DNA of 64,000 nucleotides from contig NZ_CP173029.1 in NCBI RefSeq assembly GCF_044772865.1, positions 868,001 through 932,000 on the forward strand, read 5' to 3'. The position numbers and the translations under genes were made by a program. The notes beneath the pieces were generated by a model. That model worked only from the letters and a program-made list of their open reading frames with translations. It searched no databases and was not told the DNA's origin. Positions 24,860 through 33,334 of this stretch are shown here, one piece after another. Positions within the stretch are counted from its first letter, which is position 1. Every line of letters begins with the position of its first letter. Source of the DNA: Algirhabdus cladophorae. Lineage in GTDB: Bacteria > Pseudomonadota > Alphaproteobacteria > Rhodobacterales > Rhodobacteraceae.

Positions 24860-25461
24860 CAGATATCGAAAAACACGGTCTCTGCGTCCCCTTGCAGGTG
24901 AATGTCAAAGTGGTAGATGCCATCCCCTTTGGGCTGGGCCAAAAGCGTTTGAATGCGCCCCTGATGTTCGATCCGTGCCAGGACCGGGTCCTTGCTATTG
25001 TCCTCGTCGGCGAAATACATGCGGGTTTGCAGCCCGATATTGATTCCGCGTGCCACGATCCAAAAGCTGACAAAGGGCGCTTGCATGCGGCCATCGCGAA
25101 ACGGCACAGGGCCGGGTTTGATCGTCTCAAACGAAAAGGCACCGGTGGCCATATCGCCGGGGCTGCGGCCAAAACCGGTAAAGTTAGGATCCGGCGTGCC
25201 ACGCGTTTCTGCGGCGGAGGGAAACAGGCCTTGGGCATCGGGTTGCCAGATCTCGATCAGTGCATCCTTGAGGGCCTGCCCGTAGCCGTCGAACACGGTG
25301 CCTGTGATCGTGATCCGCTCGCCTTTGGTTTGGTCATTGACCATTTGCGTGCCCAGATCTGTATCATAAACTCCTGAAATATCGCAAAAATTCGGGGTGC
25401 ACCCGATGTGGACGTAGGGACCTGCGGTTTGACTGGGCGTTTCTTTTAGGCGCATGGTCAT
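24859..25461 (-). CDS. pcaG: Protocatechuate 3,4-dioxygenase alpha subunit
   Basis: 200-residue intradiol dioxygenase alpha chain (TPSQTAGPYVHIG near the N-terminus; TGTVFDGYGQALKDALIEIWQPDAQG; SFWIVARGINIGLQTRMYF near the end). It lacks the iron ligands, as is normal; those sit in PcaH. With PcaH it ring-opens protocatechuate to 3-carboxy-cis,cis-muconate. Its start overlaps the pcaH stop (ATGA-type). Confidence 0.94.
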   Translation of the reverse strand: MTMRLKETPSQTAGPYVHIGCTPNFCDISGVYDTDLGTQMVNDQTKGERITITGTVFDGYGQALKDALIEIWQPDAQGLFPSAAETRGTPDPNFTGFGRSPGDMATGAFSFETIKPGPVPFRDGRMQAPFVSFWIVARGINIGLQTRMYFADEDNSKDPVLARIEHQGRIQTLLAQPKGDGIYHFDIHLQGDAETVFFDI

Positions 25462-26177
25462 AGGCCCTCCAACCGGTTTTCAAAGACGGTTTGACGCCGC
25501 CCACGTAGCACGATGTCGAATTTATAGGCGCGCGCATCCATAGGAACCGTGGCATCCATATCCAGTTGGGCCACAAGGCTGTCGATGGCTGCGGGGTCGG
25601 CGATTGTGCGCACGATGGGGCAGTATTTGATCATGGGATCCCCCTCGAAATAGAGCTGTGTGATCAGGCGCTGACCGAACCCGTGCCCAAAGAGGCTGAG
25701 GTGAATATGCGCAGGGCGCCAGTCGTTGGGGCCATTGGGCCAAGGGTAGGGGCCGGGTTGAATTGTGCGAAATTCATAGCGTCCCTGATCGTCCGTCACT
25801 GTGCGCCCGCAGCCGCCAAAATTGGGGTCAAGCGGAGCCAGATACCCTTCTTTGGCATGCCGATAGCGGCCGCCAGCATTGGCCTGCCATGCTTCGATCA
25901 AAGCGTTGGGAATGGGGTGGCCGTCTTGGTCGATCACCCGCCCATAGACGATGATACGCGGCCCGATCGCAGATGCGCCTTCGGCGGCAAAGTTGTGGAT
26001 CATGTCGTGGTCAAGCGGGCCCAGAATGTCTTGGCCAAAGACCGGACTGGTTTCTTCAGCAACACCTGTCGGCATGGCCAGCAGCGCCTTTTGCGGCGAA
26101 CGTAGGACAGATGTTTTGTAGTCGGGATAATAGGCGCGTGGATGCCAGTTTCGGTCGCGGGAATAATAGCTGCTCAT
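25458..26177 (-). CDS. pcaH: Protocatechuate 3,4-dioxygenase beta subunit
   Basis: 239-residue catalytic chain carrying the non-haem Fe(III) ligands: Tyr105 (GGRYRH), Tyr144 (PGPYPW), His157 and His159 (PAHIHLS). The 39/13/2 spacing equals that of the Pseudomonas enzyme. The N-terminal region (RNWHPRAYYPDYKTSVLRSP) is diagnostic of PcaH. It is embedded between pcaC and pcaG with 4-base overlaps. Confidence 0.95.
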   Translation of the reverse strand: MSSYYSRDRNWHPRAYYPDYKTSVLRSPQKALLAMPTGVAEETSPVFGQDILGPLDHDMIHNFAAEGASAIGPRIIVYGRVIDQDGHPIPNALIEAWQANAGGRYRHAKEGYLAPLDPNFGGCGRTVTDDQGRYEFRTIQPGPYPWPNGPNDWRPAHIHLSLFGHGFGQRLITQLYFEGDPMIKYCPIVRTIADPAAIDSLVAQLDMDATVPMDARAYKFDIVLRGRRQTVFENRLEGL

Positions 26178-26554
26178 GCTTGGGCCTCCATTTCCGCATA
26201 GGTTTCTTTGGCCAGTTTGATTGCATGATTTGCCTTGGGCACGCCTGCGTAAACGGCCACGTGTTGAAACGCCTCCATCACATCGGATTTGCTGGCACCA
26301 GTATTGGCTGTAGCGCGGATGTGCATGGGAATTTCCGCGAAATTCCCGGTGGCGGCCAACAGTGCCAGCGTCAGCATAGATCGCTCGCGCAGGGCGATGG
26401 CATCACTGGCCCAAACCGTGCCCCAAGCCCCTTCGGTGATCATGGTTTGAAAGCCTTGATCAAGGTCGGATTTTTGTGCCTCGGCGCGGTCAACATGGGC
26501 GTCTCCCAATACCTTGCGGCGGATTTTCATCCCTTCCCTGTATCGATCAGACAT
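26174..26554 (-). CDS. pcaC: 4-Carboxymuconolactone decarboxylase
   Basis: 126-residue AhpD-like all-helical protein (MSDRYREGMKIRRKVLGDAHVDRA; central EGAWGTVW; HIRATANTGASKSDVMEAFQHVAVYAGVP). It decarboxylates 4-carboxymuconolactone to 3-oxoadipate enol-lactone. It is a stand-alone PcaC, not fused to PcaD, overlapping both neighbours. Confidence 0.94.
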   Translation of the reverse strand: MSDRYREGMKIRRKVLGDAHVDRAEAQKSDLDQGFQTMITEGAWGTVWASDAIALRERSMLTLALLAATGNFAEIPMHIRATANTGASKSDVMEAFQHVAVYAGVPKANHAIKLAKETYAEMEAQA

Positions 26555-27335
26555 GGCCGGTGTCCTTTAGAAATTGCGTCAGTCGCGCGGCGTATTCCTG
26601 AGGTTTTTCTACACAGGGCAAGTGGCCGCAGCGCTGCATCAAATGGAACTCTGATCCGGGAATGACGTTCAACGTTTCGCGCATCAAATCTGGTGGGGTC
26701 GAGCCGTCTTCTGTTCCTGCAATGCCCAGAACCGGGCAGCGCAGAGTGCTGGTGCTGGAATAAAAATCCGTACCTGCGATGGCTTGGGAACAGCCGATAT
26801 AGCCTTCTTCGGGGGTTTGTTCGAAAATCGCCCGCCAATGCGCCATCTCAGGTGAGGCAAGGAAGTCAGTGCCAAACCAGCGTTCCATAACGGTGTCTGT
26901 AAGGCTGGCGAGACCGTTTTGACGGATAGCGTCAATACGGGTTTGCCACATCTCCTTGGTCCCAATTTTGGCGGCAGTGTTCGACAAAACAACAGCACGG
27001 ATCAGATCCAAGCGCTTAACCGCCAAACCTTGGGCGATCATCCCACCGATAGACAGACCCACAAATACCGCATCCTTAACGCCCAGGTGGTCCATGACCG
27101 CCTCGGCGTCGCTGACCAGCGCGCCCATAGTGTAAGGGGCAGGTGGCACCGAGGATTTGCCGTGCCCACGTTTGTCGAAGCGGATGATTTGCAAGCCGTC
27201 CGGCAACAGCGGCAGGACCGGATCCCATAGACGCATATCTGTGCCGAGGGAATTGGCAAAGACGACAGGCGCGCCGCTGCCTTCGACCTTACAATAAATG
27301 TCCACGCCACCGCGCGAGATTGTGTACTCTGTCAT
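26547..27335 (-). CDS. pcaD: 3-Oxoadipate enol-lactonase
   Basis: 262-residue alpha/beta hydrolase. The nucleophile elbow is VGLSIGG, the oxyanion segment FANSLGTDMRLW is typical of PcaD, and the catalytic His is in RCGHLPCVEKP. It opens 3-oxoadipate enol-lactone to 3-oxoadipate. The ATG overlaps the pobA stop (TGATG), so the two are translationally coupled; a TTG one codon upstream is the only alternative. Confidence 0.92.
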   Translation of the reverse strand: MTEYTISRGGVDIYCKVEGSGAPVVFANSLGTDMRLWDPVLPLLPDGLQIIRFDKRGHGKSSVPPAPYTMGALVSDAEAVMDHLGVKDAVFVGLSIGGMIAQGLAVKRLDLIRAVVLSNTAAKIGTKEMWQTRIDAIRQNGLASLTDTVMERWFGTDFLASPEMAHWRAIFEQTPEEGYIGCSQAIAGTDFYSSTSTLRCPVLGIAGTEDGSTPPDLMRETLNVIPGSEFHLMQRCGHLPCVEKPQEYAARLTQFLKDTGHV

Positions 27336-28492
27336 CAAAAGGGCCGTCCTACATAGTTTTCTGCAAAATTGGTTTGCGCCGAGCGCGAACCAGCCAGCAA
27401 CGCCAGCTCGCTTTCCTGAATTTTCTGGTCGAACTCACTTTGGCCGGGAAAGCTGTGCATCGTGGTGGTAAACCACCAGCTGAACCGGATGGCCGACCAC
27501 ACGCGGGTCAACGCTTTTTCGGAATACCTGTCGAGGCCCGTATCATCGCCCGCATAGTGCTGGATCAACCCCTCAAAGAGGTAGTGCACATCGCTGACCG
27601 CCAAATTGAGGCCCTTTGCACCAGTCGGTGGCACAATATGGGCCGCATCGCCCACCAAAAAAAGTGCGCCCCACCGCATGGGTTCGGCCACAAAGGACCG
27701 CAGCGGTGCAATGGATTTTTCGATGCTGGGGCCTGTGATCAGGTTTTCTGCGGCCTCTTGCGGTAACCTGCGACGCAACTCATCCCAGAACGCGTCGTCG
27801 GTCCATTTATCCAGCGGATCGTCCACAGGGGATTGGATGTAGTAGCGGCTGAGCGCCTCGTTGCGCATCGAACACAAGGCAAACCCACGGCTGTGGTTGG
27901 CATAGATCAATTCTTGGCTCACTGGTGGCGTCTCAGACAGCACCCCAAGCCATCCAAACGGGTAGACACGTTCATATTCTGTCAGAACGTCCGAGGGGAT
28001 CGCCCGACGCGAAACGCCATGGTAGCCGTCACAGCCGATGACGAAGTCACATTTGATGTGATGGACCGTGCCGTCCAATTGGTAGCTGACCACTGGTGCT
28101 TTGCTGTGTAGATCTGCCAGATCTACATTGGCGACGCCGTGGATCACTAAATCACCGCAGGCGTCATAAAGGTCTTTGGTCACTTCGGTTTGGCCATATA
28201 CCGTGACGTTTTTGCTAATGAGATCGTCAAAATCTATGCGGAACTGTTGGTTTTTTGCGGCCAGCAAAGTGCCGCCATGCACATAGCCCTCGCGGTCAAG
28301 ACGGCTCGCTACACCTGCTTTGCGCAGCATATCAACGGTGCCTTGTTCCAAGACGCCTGCGCGAATACGGGCCAACACATAGGCGCGGCTTTGGCGTTCA
28401 AGCACGACAACATCATGCCCAGCGGTTTTGAGCAATTGCGCCAGCAGCATTCCCGATGGTCCGCCGCCGATAATGCAGACTTGCGTTGGCAT
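27335..28492 (-). CDS. pobA: 4-Hydroxybenzoate 3-monooxygenase
   Basis: 385-residue flavoprotein hydroxylase converting 4-hydroxybenzoate + NADPH + O2 to protocatechuate. It has the FAD-binding N-terminus CIIGGGPSGMLLAQLL, the DG-type motif DFVIGCDGYHGVSR, and the GDAAHIVPPTGAKGLNLA FAD motif. Length and motifs fit PobA. First gene of a contiguous pobA-pcaDCHG-hydrolase-BKACE-pcaB operon. GGGAGGA lies 8 bases before the ATG. A promoter-like TTGACA inside an inverted repeat lies about 50 bases upstream. Confidence 0.95.
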   Translation of the reverse strand: MPTQVCIIGGGPSGMLLAQLLKTAGHDVVVLERQSRAYVLARIRAGVLEQGTVDMLRKAGVASRLDREGYVHGGTLLAAKNQQFRIDFDDLISKNVTVYGQTEVTKDLYDACGDLVIHGVANVDLADLHSKAPVVSYQLDGTVHHIKCDFVIGCDGYHGVSRRAIPSDVLTEYERVYPFGWLGVLSETPPVSQELIYANHSRGFALCSMRNEALSRYYIQSPVDDPLDKWTDDAFWDELRRRLPQEAAENLITGPSIEKSIAPLRSFVAEPMRWGALFLVGDAAHIVPPTGAKGLNLAVSDVHYLFEGLIQHYAGDDTGLDRYSEKALTRVWSAIRFSWWFTTTMHSFPGQSEFDQKIQESELALLAGSRSAQTNFAENYVGRPF

Positions 28493-28531
28493 TGATGCCG
28501 TTCCTCCCTTACGACTCAGCTTAGCTTAAAG

Positions 28532-28550
28532 TAGTTAACAATGTCAACTA
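28532..28550 (-). promoter_or_regulatory. Inverted repeat with -35-like box upstream of pobA
   Basis: TAGTTAAC-AAT-GTCAACTA is an imperfect 19-bp inverted repeat with one mismatch. On the pobA strand it contains TTGACA, followed 17 bases later by CTAAGC as a weak -10 candidate. An operator overlapping the -35 would suit control by an aromatic-acid regulator, but no pobR or pcaQ gene is adjacent. Confidence 0.5.
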
Positions 28551-28589
28551 TATGGCGTCTTTATTCCTTTCTGTCTTTCTCCCACACTC

Positions 28590-29777
28590 CTATAAAAGCC
28601 GCATGTGGGCGATGATCTGTCCATGGTCGCTTGCCAGCTTGTTATAAGGCGCTTCGGGGTGTGAGCCGTCGGTCAAATGGTCGTTGAGGACGCTGAAATA
28701 CTCCATTTCGCCAATTCTGTCTGAATACTCGGGCAGGAAATGGCGTGACATAAAGATCTGATCTATGCTTTCAAAGATGCCGCCAAAGGCCGATGTATAG
28801 ACCATATCCCGCAAGGATTTGCGCACGAACAGCTTTTCTGCCGAATGCAGTCGCATGGCTTGGATGTCTTCGGTGATCTGGATGTTTTCCTCGCGGGTGT
28901 AGCGATCATTGCGGCTTTCTGCGTCGTGGCGCAGCATCCATGCATAGTTTTTGAACGGATGTTCGCCTGCGATAATTTCGGAACTGACAGCGTTTTCACT
29001 GTCGTTGAAATCGCCAAGGACCATAACCGGATTGCCCGCGCGCAGTTCTTGCACAATGGCGCCGCGCAGCACCCATGCTTCGGCCATGCGGCGCACTGTG
29101 GCGCGCAGACTGCCTAAAGCGCGGCCCACGGGATCATAGTTGGTCAGATCACTTTCAGGGGCAAAGGCTGCGCCATCAGGGCGGGGGTGTTCACCCAGTT
29201 TGGATTTGAGGTGGCAGTTGAATACCGTGATGGTTTGGTCGCCCAATGGGATGCGCGCCTTGAGGATGGGGCGCGATAAACGGCTGATCCGAAAAGAGCC
29301 GCCGTCGGATCCATCGAGGTCTTGGAAGGGGATTTCTAAAGGGGTTTCAAGATCTTGGATGATTTCCGGCGTACCAACAAAGCCTGTGCGCGACAAGATC
29401 GCCACGCCGGGGCGACGTTGACCGGGCGCGCCATCATTGGCGTTTGGCGCAAAGGCGAGCCCTGCATCGGTGTAGGGCGCAAAGGCCAGATGTCGGAATA
29501 TAGCGCGTTTATGATAGCGTTTTGTGCGGTCGGGGATCACGGTCTCGTTGCTGGCAATACCGCGCAGATCGGTTTCGGCAATGACGGCGCGCAGGCTACT
29601 TTCGTCGAAAATTTCTTGAAAGCAGACGATATCCGCGTCCATGGACAGCAGTTGATCGGCCAGCCAGTCCTGCTTCCATGCGTGCTCTTCCGGGGTGTAT
29701 TCCTGAAAGCGGTAATATTCCTCCGAAGGGCCGATAAGGTTTTTCACGTTGAAACTGGCGATGGTGAAATCGGTCAT
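28590..29777 (-). CDS. Endonuclease/exonuclease/phosphatase (EEP) family protein
   Basis: 395 residues from MTDFTIASFNVKNLIG, the typical EEP N-terminus with the metal-binding Asn. Further motifs are DIVCFQEIF (catalytic Glu), NCHLKSK, MVLGDFNDSE and the C-terminal SDHGQI with catalytic His. The longer open frame upstream (75 residues rich in Arg/Gly) is antisense to the dehydratase and not coding. Substrate (DNA, phosphoinositide or other phosphodiester) unknown. Start overlaps the stop of the upstream dehydratase (ATGA). Confidence 0.85.
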   Translation of the reverse strand: MTDFTIASFNVKNLIGPSEEYYRFQEYTPEEHAWKQDWLADQLLSMDADIVCFQEIFDESSLRAVIAETDLRGIASNETVIPDRTKRYHKRAIFRHLAFAPYTDAGLAFAPNANDGAPGQRRPGVAILSRTGFVGTPEIIQDLETPLEIPFQDLDGSDGGSFRISRLSRPILKARIPLGDQTITVFNCHLKSKLGEHPRPDGAAFAPESDLTNYDPVGRALGSLRATVRRMAEAWVLRGAIVQELRAGNPVMVLGDFNDSENAVSSEIIAGEHPFKNYAWMLRHDAESRNDRYTREENIQITEDIQAMRLHSAEKLFVRKSLRDMVYTSAFGGIFESIDQIFMSRHFLPEYSDRIGEMEYFSVLNDHLTDGSHPEAPYNKLASDHGQIIAHMRLL

Positions 29778-30754
29778 AAGATGTCTCCGAATTTGGTCAG
29801 GGCCATTTGGAAAACAGGCGCATCCACGTTGCCACCAGAGGCCACGGCGATCACAGCGTCCCCTTCGATTGCGTCCCGGTGAAACAGGGCTGCGGCCAAA
29901 CCAACGGCGCCGCCCGGTTCCAAAACGATCTTGAGCCGGCCCCAAGCCAGGACCATGGCCTTGAGGGCCTCGTCCTCGGTCACGACAACGCCCGGCCCGC
30001 ATAGCCTGTGCAAAATCGGGAAAGTCAGATCACCGGGTTGTGGCGTGACAATCGCGTCGCACAGGCCGTTTTGCGTGATCACGTTGCGTTCGATTTGGCC
30101 CGATATCAGCGAGCGCGTTACGTCGTCGTAATTTTCTGGCTCAACGGGGCGGGCGCGCAGGCCGGGCGCATCTGCCTCTAGGGCCAGTGCGACGCCAGAG
30201 GTCAATCCGCCGCCACCGCAGCACACCATCACGTCGCCTTGCGTGACACCAAGTTCAGCGGCCTGTGCTGCGATTTCCAACCCGGTGGTGCCTTGCCCTG
30301 CGATCACTTGCGGTTCGTCATAGGGTTTGATCAGGGTCAAACCGCGCTGGGCGGCCAATTCAGATCCAATCTGGTCACGGTCCTCGCTGGCGCGATCGTA
30401 CAGCACAACTTCGGCCCCCAGTGCACGTGTGTTGTTGATCTTCAGGGCAGGGGCGTCGCGGGGCATAATGATCACAGCGGCTGTGTCATGTTCGCGTGCG
30501 GCCAATGCGACCCCTTGCGCGTGATTGCCAGAGGAAAACGCGATCACACCTGCATCCAGTTGTTCGTTGGTCAGGGATGAGACAGCCGACCACGCCCCGC
30601 GAAACTTGAACGATCCGGTGTGTTGCAAGCACTCGGGTTTCAGCAACACGCGCCTTCCCGCGATTTTGTCCAGAAACGGTGAGGTCAGCAGCGGTGTTTT
30701 GCGAGCGTGCCCGTTAAGGCGGAGCGCGGCCGCGCGGATCATTTCAATGTTCAT
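29774..30754 (-). CDS. Threonine/serine dehydratase-like PLP enzyme
   Basis: 326 residues from MNIEMIRAAAL, a start that overlaps the hydrolase stop (ATGA) and gives the normal length of catabolic threonine or serine dehydratases. The PLP lysine is in GSFKFRGA, the phosphate-binding glycine loop is CCGGGGLTSG, and SSGNHAQGVA is the substrate loop. No C-terminal ACT regulatory domain, so not the biosynthetic IlvA type. Could also be a serine racemase or hydroxyaspartate dehydratase homologue. Confidence 0.85.
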   Translation of the reverse strand: MNIEMIRAAALRLNGHARKTPLLTSPFLDKIAGRRVLLKPECLQHTGSFKFRGAWSAVSSLTNEQLDAGVIAFSSGNHAQGVALAAREHDTAAVIIMPRDAPALKINNTRALGAEVVLYDRASEDRDQIGSELAAQRGLTLIKPYDEPQVIAGQGTTGLEIAAQAAELGVTQGDVMVCCGGGGLTSGVALALEADAPGLRARPVEPENYDDVTRSLISGQIERNVITQNGLCDAIVTPQPGDLTFPILHRLCGPGVVVTEDEALKAMVLAWGRLKIVLEPGGAVGLAAALFHRDAIEGDAVIAVASGGNVDAPVFQMALTKFGDIL

Positions 30755-31578
30755 GTCAGATGCGATATCCATGTGCGAAGGGCGGCGAGGCTGGTGGGTT
30801 CGTCCAGAAACGGCACGTGGCCACGATCTGGGACTGTGGTTGCAATCATGTGCGGATGGCGTTTTTGCATGCGGTCCAATGTGTCGGCGCTGAGCAGATT
30901 GGAATTTGCACCGCGTAAGCACAGGGTTGGCAGGCCAATCAGCGCCTCAAACAACGGCCAAAGATCTGGCATATCCTTGGTTCGCGCGCTTAAGACCGCA
31001 TCGCGCAGTTTTGGGTCATAGTTGATTTGCAATCCGTCGGGCGTCTCGCGGTAGTGCATTTCCACTTCGTTTTGCCAACGGCTGGTGGGAACGTTTTGGA
31101 AGCCGGGCAAAAGGCTGGCACGCATCTCTACTGCCTCGGCATAGGTCTTTTGTGAGGGGTTGCGCCCTAGGTAGATGCCGATGCTGTCCAAGCCTTCGCT
31201 CATCAGTTCAGGCCCGATATCATTTAGCGCAACACCGCTCAGGCGGTCCTTGGCGGTTGCGGCCAAAACCATGGCGATCAGCCCGCCGCGCGAGGTGCCC
31301 AATATCGCGGCCTTGTCGAGGCCGAGGTGGTCCAACAGTTCAAAACAGTCGAGGGCCTCACGGGGGATGGTGTATGTTTCAAAGTCGGTCCAGTCCGATT
31401 GGCCGCGTCCGCGATAGTCCAGTTTGATTAGTCGCTGTTCGGCCAAATGCGGGGTGACATAATCGAAATCACGGCTGTTTCGCGTGAGCCCCGACAGGCA
31501 TAGGATCGGTGGGCTGGATCCTGTACCGGTGTCGGAATAGTACAGCGTCACACCGTCAGATGTTCGAAACTTTGCCAC
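30751..31578 (-). CDS. Alpha/beta hydrolase
   Basis: 275 residues from a GTG that overlaps the stop of the dehalogenase gene. It has an SGLTRNSRDF oxyanion region, nucleophile elbow GTSRGG, acid segment TLCLRGANSNLLS, and catalytic His in PDRGHVPFLDEP. Family level only; the substrate is unknown. It sits inside a four-gene unit of dehalogenase, hydrolase, PLP dehydratase and EEP protein, all with overlapping ends. Confidence 0.82.
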   Translation of the reverse strand: MAKFRTSDGVTLYYSDTGTGSSPPILCLSGLTRNSRDFDYVTPHLAEQRLIKLDYRGRGQSDWTDFETYTIPREALDCFELLDHLGLDKAAILGTSRGGLIAMVLAATAKDRLSGVALNDIGPELMSEGLDSIGIYLGRNPSQKTYAEAVEMRASLLPGFQNVPTSRWQNEVEMHYRETPDGLQINYDPKLRDAVLSARTKDMPDLWPLFEALIGLPTLCLRGANSNLLSADTLDRMQKRHPHMIATTVPDRGHVPFLDEPTSLAALRTWISHLT

Positions 31579-32255
31579 TACACGAGGTCCGGGATTGTGG
31601 TCAGATCATCAAGGACGTGATGCGGTTTGGCATAAAGCCGGTCCATGGGGTCGCCCGCGCGATTAACCCAAGCGGTTTGGAAGCCGTAGCCTGCCGCCGC
31701 CGCAGCATCCCATCCATTCGACGAGACAAAGAGAACTTCGTCTTTGGCGCATCCAAAGTGCGCGCCGACCATATCGTAGACTGCTTTGGCGGGTTTGAAC
31801 ACGCCCACATCCTCGACCGACAGGACCGCGTCCAGCACATCATCCAATACCGCCGAGGTCACAGCACCGTCCAGCATATCCGGGCTGCCGTTTGACAAGA
31901 TACCGGTCTTAAGCCCTTTTGCCTTGAGTGTGTGCAGCATCTTGGGCACCTCTTTGTAGGCGGCAAGGTTCCAATAGAGCGCCAGCAGATCCTCGCGCAG
32001 CATCTCGTCCTCCAGCCCTGCATTTTCTAACGCCCAGTCCAGCCCGTCTTGGGTGACTTGCCAGAAATTGATGTGCTGGTCTGCCGTGGCGCGCAGCCAA
32101 GTGTACTGAAGTTGTTTGAGCCGCCAATCACTTGCGACCTGTTGCCATTTCGCAGAAAGGGCGGTTTGGCCCGGTTGGCTTGCCAAAGTTCTGGCCGCTG
32201 CGGAGACGTCAAACAACGTCCCGTATGCATCAAAAATACAGGTCGTAATTGCCAT
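31578..32255 (-). CDS. L-2-haloacid dehalogenase (haloacid dehalogenase type II)
   Basis: 225 residues from MAITTCIFDAYGTLFD; an upstream in-frame extension of 27 residues is not family-like. All residues known to matter in L-DEX enzymes can be placed: nucleophile Asp9, Thr13, Arg45 (DWRLKQLQYTWLR), Ser121-Asn122 (SNG), Lys154 and Tyr160 (FKPAKAVY), Ser178, Asn180 and Asp183 (SSNGWD). It should hydrolyse L-2-chloro- or bromo-acids to D-2-hydroxy acids, or fluoroacetate in some relatives. First gene of the operon running to 28590. Fits a niche with natural organohalogens. Confidence 0.88.
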   Translation of the reverse strand: MAITTCIFDAYGTLFDVSAAARTLASQPGQTALSAKWQQVASDWRLKQLQYTWLRATADQHINFWQVTQDGLDWALENAGLEDEMLREDLLALYWNLAAYKEVPKMLHTLKAKGLKTGILSNGSPDMLDGAVTSAVLDDVLDAVLSVEDVGVFKPAKAVYDMVGAHFGCAKDEVLFVSSNGWDAAAAAGYGFQTAWVNRAGDPMDRLYAKPHHVLDDLTTIPDLV

Positions 32256-32443
32256 GGTTTGCCCCTCTTTTTCTAAAGCCAGCCTAGGCGAATAAGGCCG
32301 AAACACAAGGGCCGCAATCGACGGGGAAAAACTCAAAATTAGGCCCGTGACTTCGCAATGATCGCCCTATAGTGTAACATCGTCAACCTCAAGTTGCGCA
32401 ATGCGGCGTGGATGGCGACACTCACAAAAAAGGGCGGACCATT

Positions 32444-32878
32444 ATGGGACTGTGGAGTTTTATCAAAGATGCGGGAAAATCCATTGGGATTGGCAAAGCA
32501 GAGGCAGCCGAGGCGCCATCAGACGCAGTATATGCCGAGATCAAAGATCTGGGCCTCGAGGCTGATGGCGTCACTGTAGAAGTGGAGGGCGACACAGTGA
32601 AAATCACTGGCGAGGCCCCCAGCCAAGAAGTGCGCGAGAAGATCATTCTGGCTGCAGGCAATATCGAAGGCGTAGGCAGTGTTGAAGAAACCATCACAGC
32701 ACCTGACGCAAAGGAGCCTGTGTTTCATACAGTTGAAAAGGGCGAAAGCCTTTGGAAAATTTCGGCTCATTACTTGGGATCTGGAGCGAAATACATGGAA
32801 ATTTTTGAGGCCAATAAGCCAATGTTATCCGACCCGGATAAAATCTATCCAGGTCAAAATCTGCGTATTCCTGCGTAA
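32444..32878 (+). CDS. BON + LysM domain protein (Kbp/YgaU-like)
   Basis: 144 residues from MGLWSFIKDAGKSIG. A BON domain spans about residues 25-85 (DGVTVEVEGDTVKITGEAPSQEV...). A LysM domain follows, about residues 93-143 (HTVEKGESLWKISAHYLG ... IYPGQNLRIPA). This is the architecture of the E. coli potassium-binding protein Kbp (YgaU). There is no signal peptide, again as in Kbp. An in-frame start 12 codons upstream is less likely. A good terminator follows. Confidence 0.9.
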   Translation: MGLWSFIKDAGKSIGIGKAEAAEAPSDAVYAEIKDLGLEADGVTVEVEGDTVKITGEAPSQEVREKIILAAGNIEGVGSVEETITAPDAKEPVFHTVEKGESLWKISAHYLGSGAKYMEIFEANKPMLSDPDKIYPGQNLRIPA

Positions 32879-32907
32879 CGGGACAAACTGTGTTAGACTA
32901 GGCAGCA

Positions 32908-32935
32908 AGGCGGGTTTCGGCCCGCCTTTTGTTTT
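32908..32935 (+). terminator. Rho-independent terminator after the LysM gene
   Basis: AGGCGGG / CCCGCCT (7 bp, loop TTTCGG) followed by TTTGTTTTG. Confidence 0.88.
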
Positions 32936-32953
32936 GTAATGACGGAGGATCAG

Positions 32954-33334
32954 ATGCCCTACACCCACGGAAATGTTCACTGGAGCGAGCTTGCCACCCA
33001 TGATGTGGACGCAGCGCTTGAGTACTACAAATCAGTTTGCGGCTGGGATATCCAAACCGAAGAGATGCCCGAAGGCCCCTATCATATGGGGCTGGTCGCA
33101 GGCGTACCAGTCGTTGGTATTTTTGACATCAAGCAAATGGAAGGTATGCAAAACCTGCCTTCCCACTGGATGACCTATTTGGCTGTGGATGATGTGGATG
33201 CCGCGGTTCAAACCACTGCCGACACAGGCGGGCAAGTGATGAAATCGGGCTTTGACGTGCCTCAGGTTGGGCGCATCGCCATCGTTGCTGATCCATCAGG
33301 GGCAGTGATTGGTCTGATCCAGCCTGCGGACTAA
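32954..33334 (+). CDS. VOC-family (glyoxalase-like) protein
   Basis: 126 residues from MPYTHGNVHWSEL; GGAGG lies 6 bases upstream and decides this start over the ATG at 32939. Two beta-alpha-beta-beta-beta modules of the vicinal oxygen chelate fold are visible (VHWSELATHDVDAALEYYKSVCGW; MTYLAVDDVDAAVQTTADTGGQVM ... GRIAIVADPSGAVIGLIQP). The function is unassigned; relatives are often called 27-kDa antigen-like or glyoxalase proteins. The stop overlaps the convergent fabI stop by 4 bases. Confidence 0.85.
   Translation: MPYTHGNVHWSELATHDVDAALEYYKSVCGWDIQTEEMPEGPYHMGLVAGVPVVGIFDIKQMEGMQNLPSHWMTYLAVDDVDAAVQTTADTGGQVMKSGFDVPQVGRIAIVADPSGAVIGLIQPAD

Noticed and set aside
29778..30002. N-terminal extension of the EEP-family gene (75 residues, Arg/Gly-rich)
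   Set aside because: The extension is antisense-like sequence overlapping the coding region of the PLP dehydratase; the family start MTDFTIASFNVKN at 29777 overlaps the upstream stop neatly.
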